Below are positions 63,973-64,000 of a stretch of DNA of 64,000 bases, piece after piece. The DNA is from an uncultured Lachnospiraceae bacterium (lineage in GTDB: Bacteria > Bacillota > Clostridia > Lachnospirales > Lachnospiraceae), in contig ONHB01000008.1 of NCBI GenBank assembly GCA_900317505.1, positions 20,077 to 84,076 on the forward strand, written 5' to 3'. The stretch's first letter is position 1; every line of letters starts with the position of its first letter. The translations under genes and the position numbers were made by a program. Below the pieces are notes generated by a model that saw nothing but the letters and a program-made list of their open reading frames with translations, ran no database searches and had not been told where the DNA came from.

Positions 63973-64000
63973 CAGTATTCAGAATTGTTTCTGAATTGAC
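63973..64000. other. partial inverted repeat at the right edge
   Basis: GTCAGTATTCAGAA and TTCTGAATTGAC form an imperfect stem around TTGT at the window's right end. It may be a terminator after agrB or the leader of the next gene; the window ends here. Confidence 0.35.

Overview
The window looks like chromosomal DNA from a low-to-moderate-GC, anaerobic Firmicute of the class Clostridia, most likely family Lachnospiraceae (Roseburia/Eubacterium/Agathobacter type). This rests on gene content rather than any marker RNA: ATP-type PEP carboxykinase, SpoVA proteins, agr-type quorum-sensing genes, GHKL/LytTR regulators, a CD1871A-type CXXC peptide, and DUF5721 and DUF6472 proteins. Ribosome binding sites are strong AGGAGG-type, with several GTG and TTG starts. 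Most genes are on the minus strand. I see no rRNA, tRNA, CRISPR array, prophage or intact insertion sequence.

Layout. 0-9 kb: the 3' part of an ABC-F ATPase, mutY, a 5'-nucleotidase, a DUF1653 protein with tandem repeats, a LacI regulator coupled to a MATE exporter, and an OmpR-type two-component system. 9-13 kb: a plus-strand redox module (CXXC peptide, NapH-like 4Fe-4S membrane protein, TlpA-like lipoprotein), a decayed MarR gene, then TetR and DegV. 13-21 kb: yqeY, holA, a BlaI/BlaR1-like sensor pair with its own operator-promoter, an extremely strand-asymmetric non-coding stretch, and pckA. 21-28 kb: comEC, a GerMN lipoprotein, a WalKR-like two-component system and a ComEA-like lipoprotein in one direction. 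28-34 kb: a YdcZ-type transporter, a solute-binding protein, and argD, argB, a GNAT enzyme, a Cys-rich small protein and argC, preceded by repeats resembling ARG boxes. 34-46 kb: DUF1294, LytTR, DegV, DUF5721, spoVAE, ridA, an HD-GYP receptor, an MCP, spoVAD, a coiled-coil protein, a Cys-rich surface or coat-like protein and a zinc-ribbon Ser/Thr kinase. 46-54 kb: glpK, pncB, pncA, an EamA transporter and a large secreted M6-like protease. 54-64 kb: a run of small membrane and lipoprotein genes, several of them broken, followed by two agr-type sensor/regulator pairs and a divergent agrB. The agrB partner agrD is not visible before the window ends.

How the genes work together. mutY serves DNA repair, holA replication and yqeY possibly tRNA-amidation chemistry. 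argCBD makes arginine intermediates; no argJ is visible. pncA and pncB salvage nicotinamide to NAD, with glpK next to them. The redox trio sits opposite a two-component system that may sense envelope redox stress. comEA and comEC are separated by a two-component system and a GerM-like lipoprotein. The right end is a peptide quorum-sensing locus in which one response regulator is frameshifted at an A6 run and neighbouring surface genes carry a frameshift and an in-frame stop. This locus, and the pckA/blaI intergenic region, are the least ordinary parts of the window.
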